DNA of 64,000 nucleotides, from the NCBI RefSeq assembly GCF_006547145.1, contig NZ_CP041244.1, positions 2,356,001 through 2,420,000 of the forward strand. Reading direction: 5' to 3'. Below the pieces are notes generated by a model. The model was given only the letters and a program-made list of their open reading frames with translations. It did no database searches and was not told where the DNA came from. Both the position numbers and the translations under genes were made by a program. Source of the DNA: Actinomadura sp. WMMA1423. Lineage in GTDB: Bacteria; Actinomycetota; Actinomycetes; Streptosporangiales; Streptosporangiaceae. Each line of letters starts with the position of its first letter. Position 1 is the first letter of the stretch. Below, piece by piece: positions 63,348 through 64,000 of this stretch.

Positions 63348-64000
63348 ATGGGCGGTGACGTGCTCGAACGCTTCTCCCCGGCGACCCGTGCCTGGTTCAC
63401 CGGGGCGTTCGCCGCGCCCACCCCCGCCCAGTCCGGGGCCTGGGAGTCCATCGCCGGCGGCGACAACACGCTCGTCGTGGCGCCGACCGGGTCAGGCAAG
63501 ACCCTCGCGGCGTTCCTCTGGTCCCTCGACCGGCTCGCCACCGAGCCCGTCCCCGAAGACGCGCTGCGCCGCTGCCGCGTCCTGTACGTGTCGCCGCTGA
63601 AGGCCCTCGCCGTCGACGTCGAGCGCAACCTGCGCGCCCCGCTGACCGGCATCCGCCACGCGGCGCGCCGCCTCGGCCTGCCCGAACCCGGCGTCCGCGT
63701 CGGAATGCGGTCGGGCGACACCCCGGCCGACGAGCGCCGCCGGCTGGCCGTCAAGCCGCCCGACATCCTGATCACGACGCCGGAGTCGCTGTTCCTGATC
63801 CTCACCTCGCGGGCGCGCGAGTCGCTGCGCGGGGTGGAGACCGTCATCGTCGACGAGGTGCACGCCGTGGCGGGCACCAAGCGCGGCGCGCACCTCGCGC
63901 TGTCCCTCGAACGGCTGGACGCGCTCCTCGAACGCCCCGCCCAGCGCATCGGCCTGTCGGCGACGGTCCGTCCCGCCGGCGAGGTCGCGGCGTTCCTGGG
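63348..64000 (+). CDS. lhr: Lhr-like ATP-dependent DNA helicase, N-terminal part
   Basis: 217 codons visible before the window ends. Superfamily 2 motifs: Q-motif region FAAPTPAQSGAWESIAGGDN, motif I VVAPTGSGKTLAAFLWSL, motif Ia VLYVSPLKALAVDVERNL, Ib LITTPESLFLILTS, motif II VIVDEVHAVAGTKRGAHLAL and motif III LSATVRP. These match the Lhr family, which unwinds DNA or DNA:RNA in repair. ATG 63348 gives the usual short N-terminus. Confidence 0.93.
   Translation, partial: MGGDVLERFSPATRAWFTGAFAAPTPAQSGAWESIAGGDNTLVVAPTGSGKTLAAFLWSLDRLATEPVPEDALRRCRVLYVSPLKALAVDVERNLRAPLTGIRHAARRLGLPEPGVRVGMRSGDTPADERRRLAVKPPDILITTPESLFLILTSRARESLRGVETVIVDEVHAVAGTKRGAHLALSLERLDALLERPAQRIGLSATVRPAGEVAAFL

Overview
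This window is chromosomal DNA from a very GC-rich actinomycete. The gene families and gene order (dnaJ-hrcA-DUF3097-hemW, lepA-rpsT, holA-comEC-comEA, dapF-miaA-antitoxin-dioxygenase-miaB, gluABCD, recA-recX) fit Streptosporangiales, and Actinomadura-like Thermomonosporaceae is my best guess. No rRNA, tRNA, prophage or CRISPR array is visible.

Layout. 1-16 kb: heat-shock repressor hrcA with a CIRCE element, DUF3097, an intact IS481-family element sitting exactly between two convergent stop codons, hemW, a set of poorly known genes (YezG-like immunity protein, an unknown cytosolic protein, a secreted protein, a DUF4870 membrane protein), lepA and rpsT. An accessory block (kptA, HAD-like, LysR/SRPBCC, TetR/NTF2-like) then separates rpsT from holA. 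16-26 kb: a repeat-filled non-coding stretch, comEC with an unusual internal 26-residue repeat array, comEA, an MFS exporter with a divergent AraC regulator, degV, a lone hutI and hflX. 26-33 kb: malate synthase followed by glcDEF, a glycolate-to-malate module. 33-42 kb: a translationally coupled peptide-type ABC importer, an ABC-2-like membrane protein under a TetR regulator, and a sensor histidine kinase without a partner. 42-51 kb: dapF-miaA, MT0933-like antitoxin, LigB-like dioxygenase, miaB and the gluABCD glutamate-type importer. 51-64 kb: S9 peptidase, GDPD-lamin tail fusion, RNase Y, recX, recA with a LexA box, an ATP-grasp / YgiB-like lipoprotein / glutathionylspermidine-synthase-like cluster, DUF3046, a membrane-anchored esterase and the start of lhr.

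Working together. glcDEF would oxidise glycolate to glyoxylate, which aceB condenses with acetyl-CoA. recA and recX, 214 nt apart, form the SOS recombinase and its modulator. comEA and comEC form the DNA-uptake pore pair. The two TetR genes and the AraC gene each face a divergent target, and both TetR intergenic regions carry paired palindromes.

The most interesting items are the ATP-grasp plus Gly/Arg-tailed lipoprotein plus GSP-synthase-like cluster (59.0-61.5 kb), the repeat expansion inside ComEC, the IS481 insertion in a CTAG made by two overlapping stop codons, and short tandem repeats that lie against the 3' ends of several genes.
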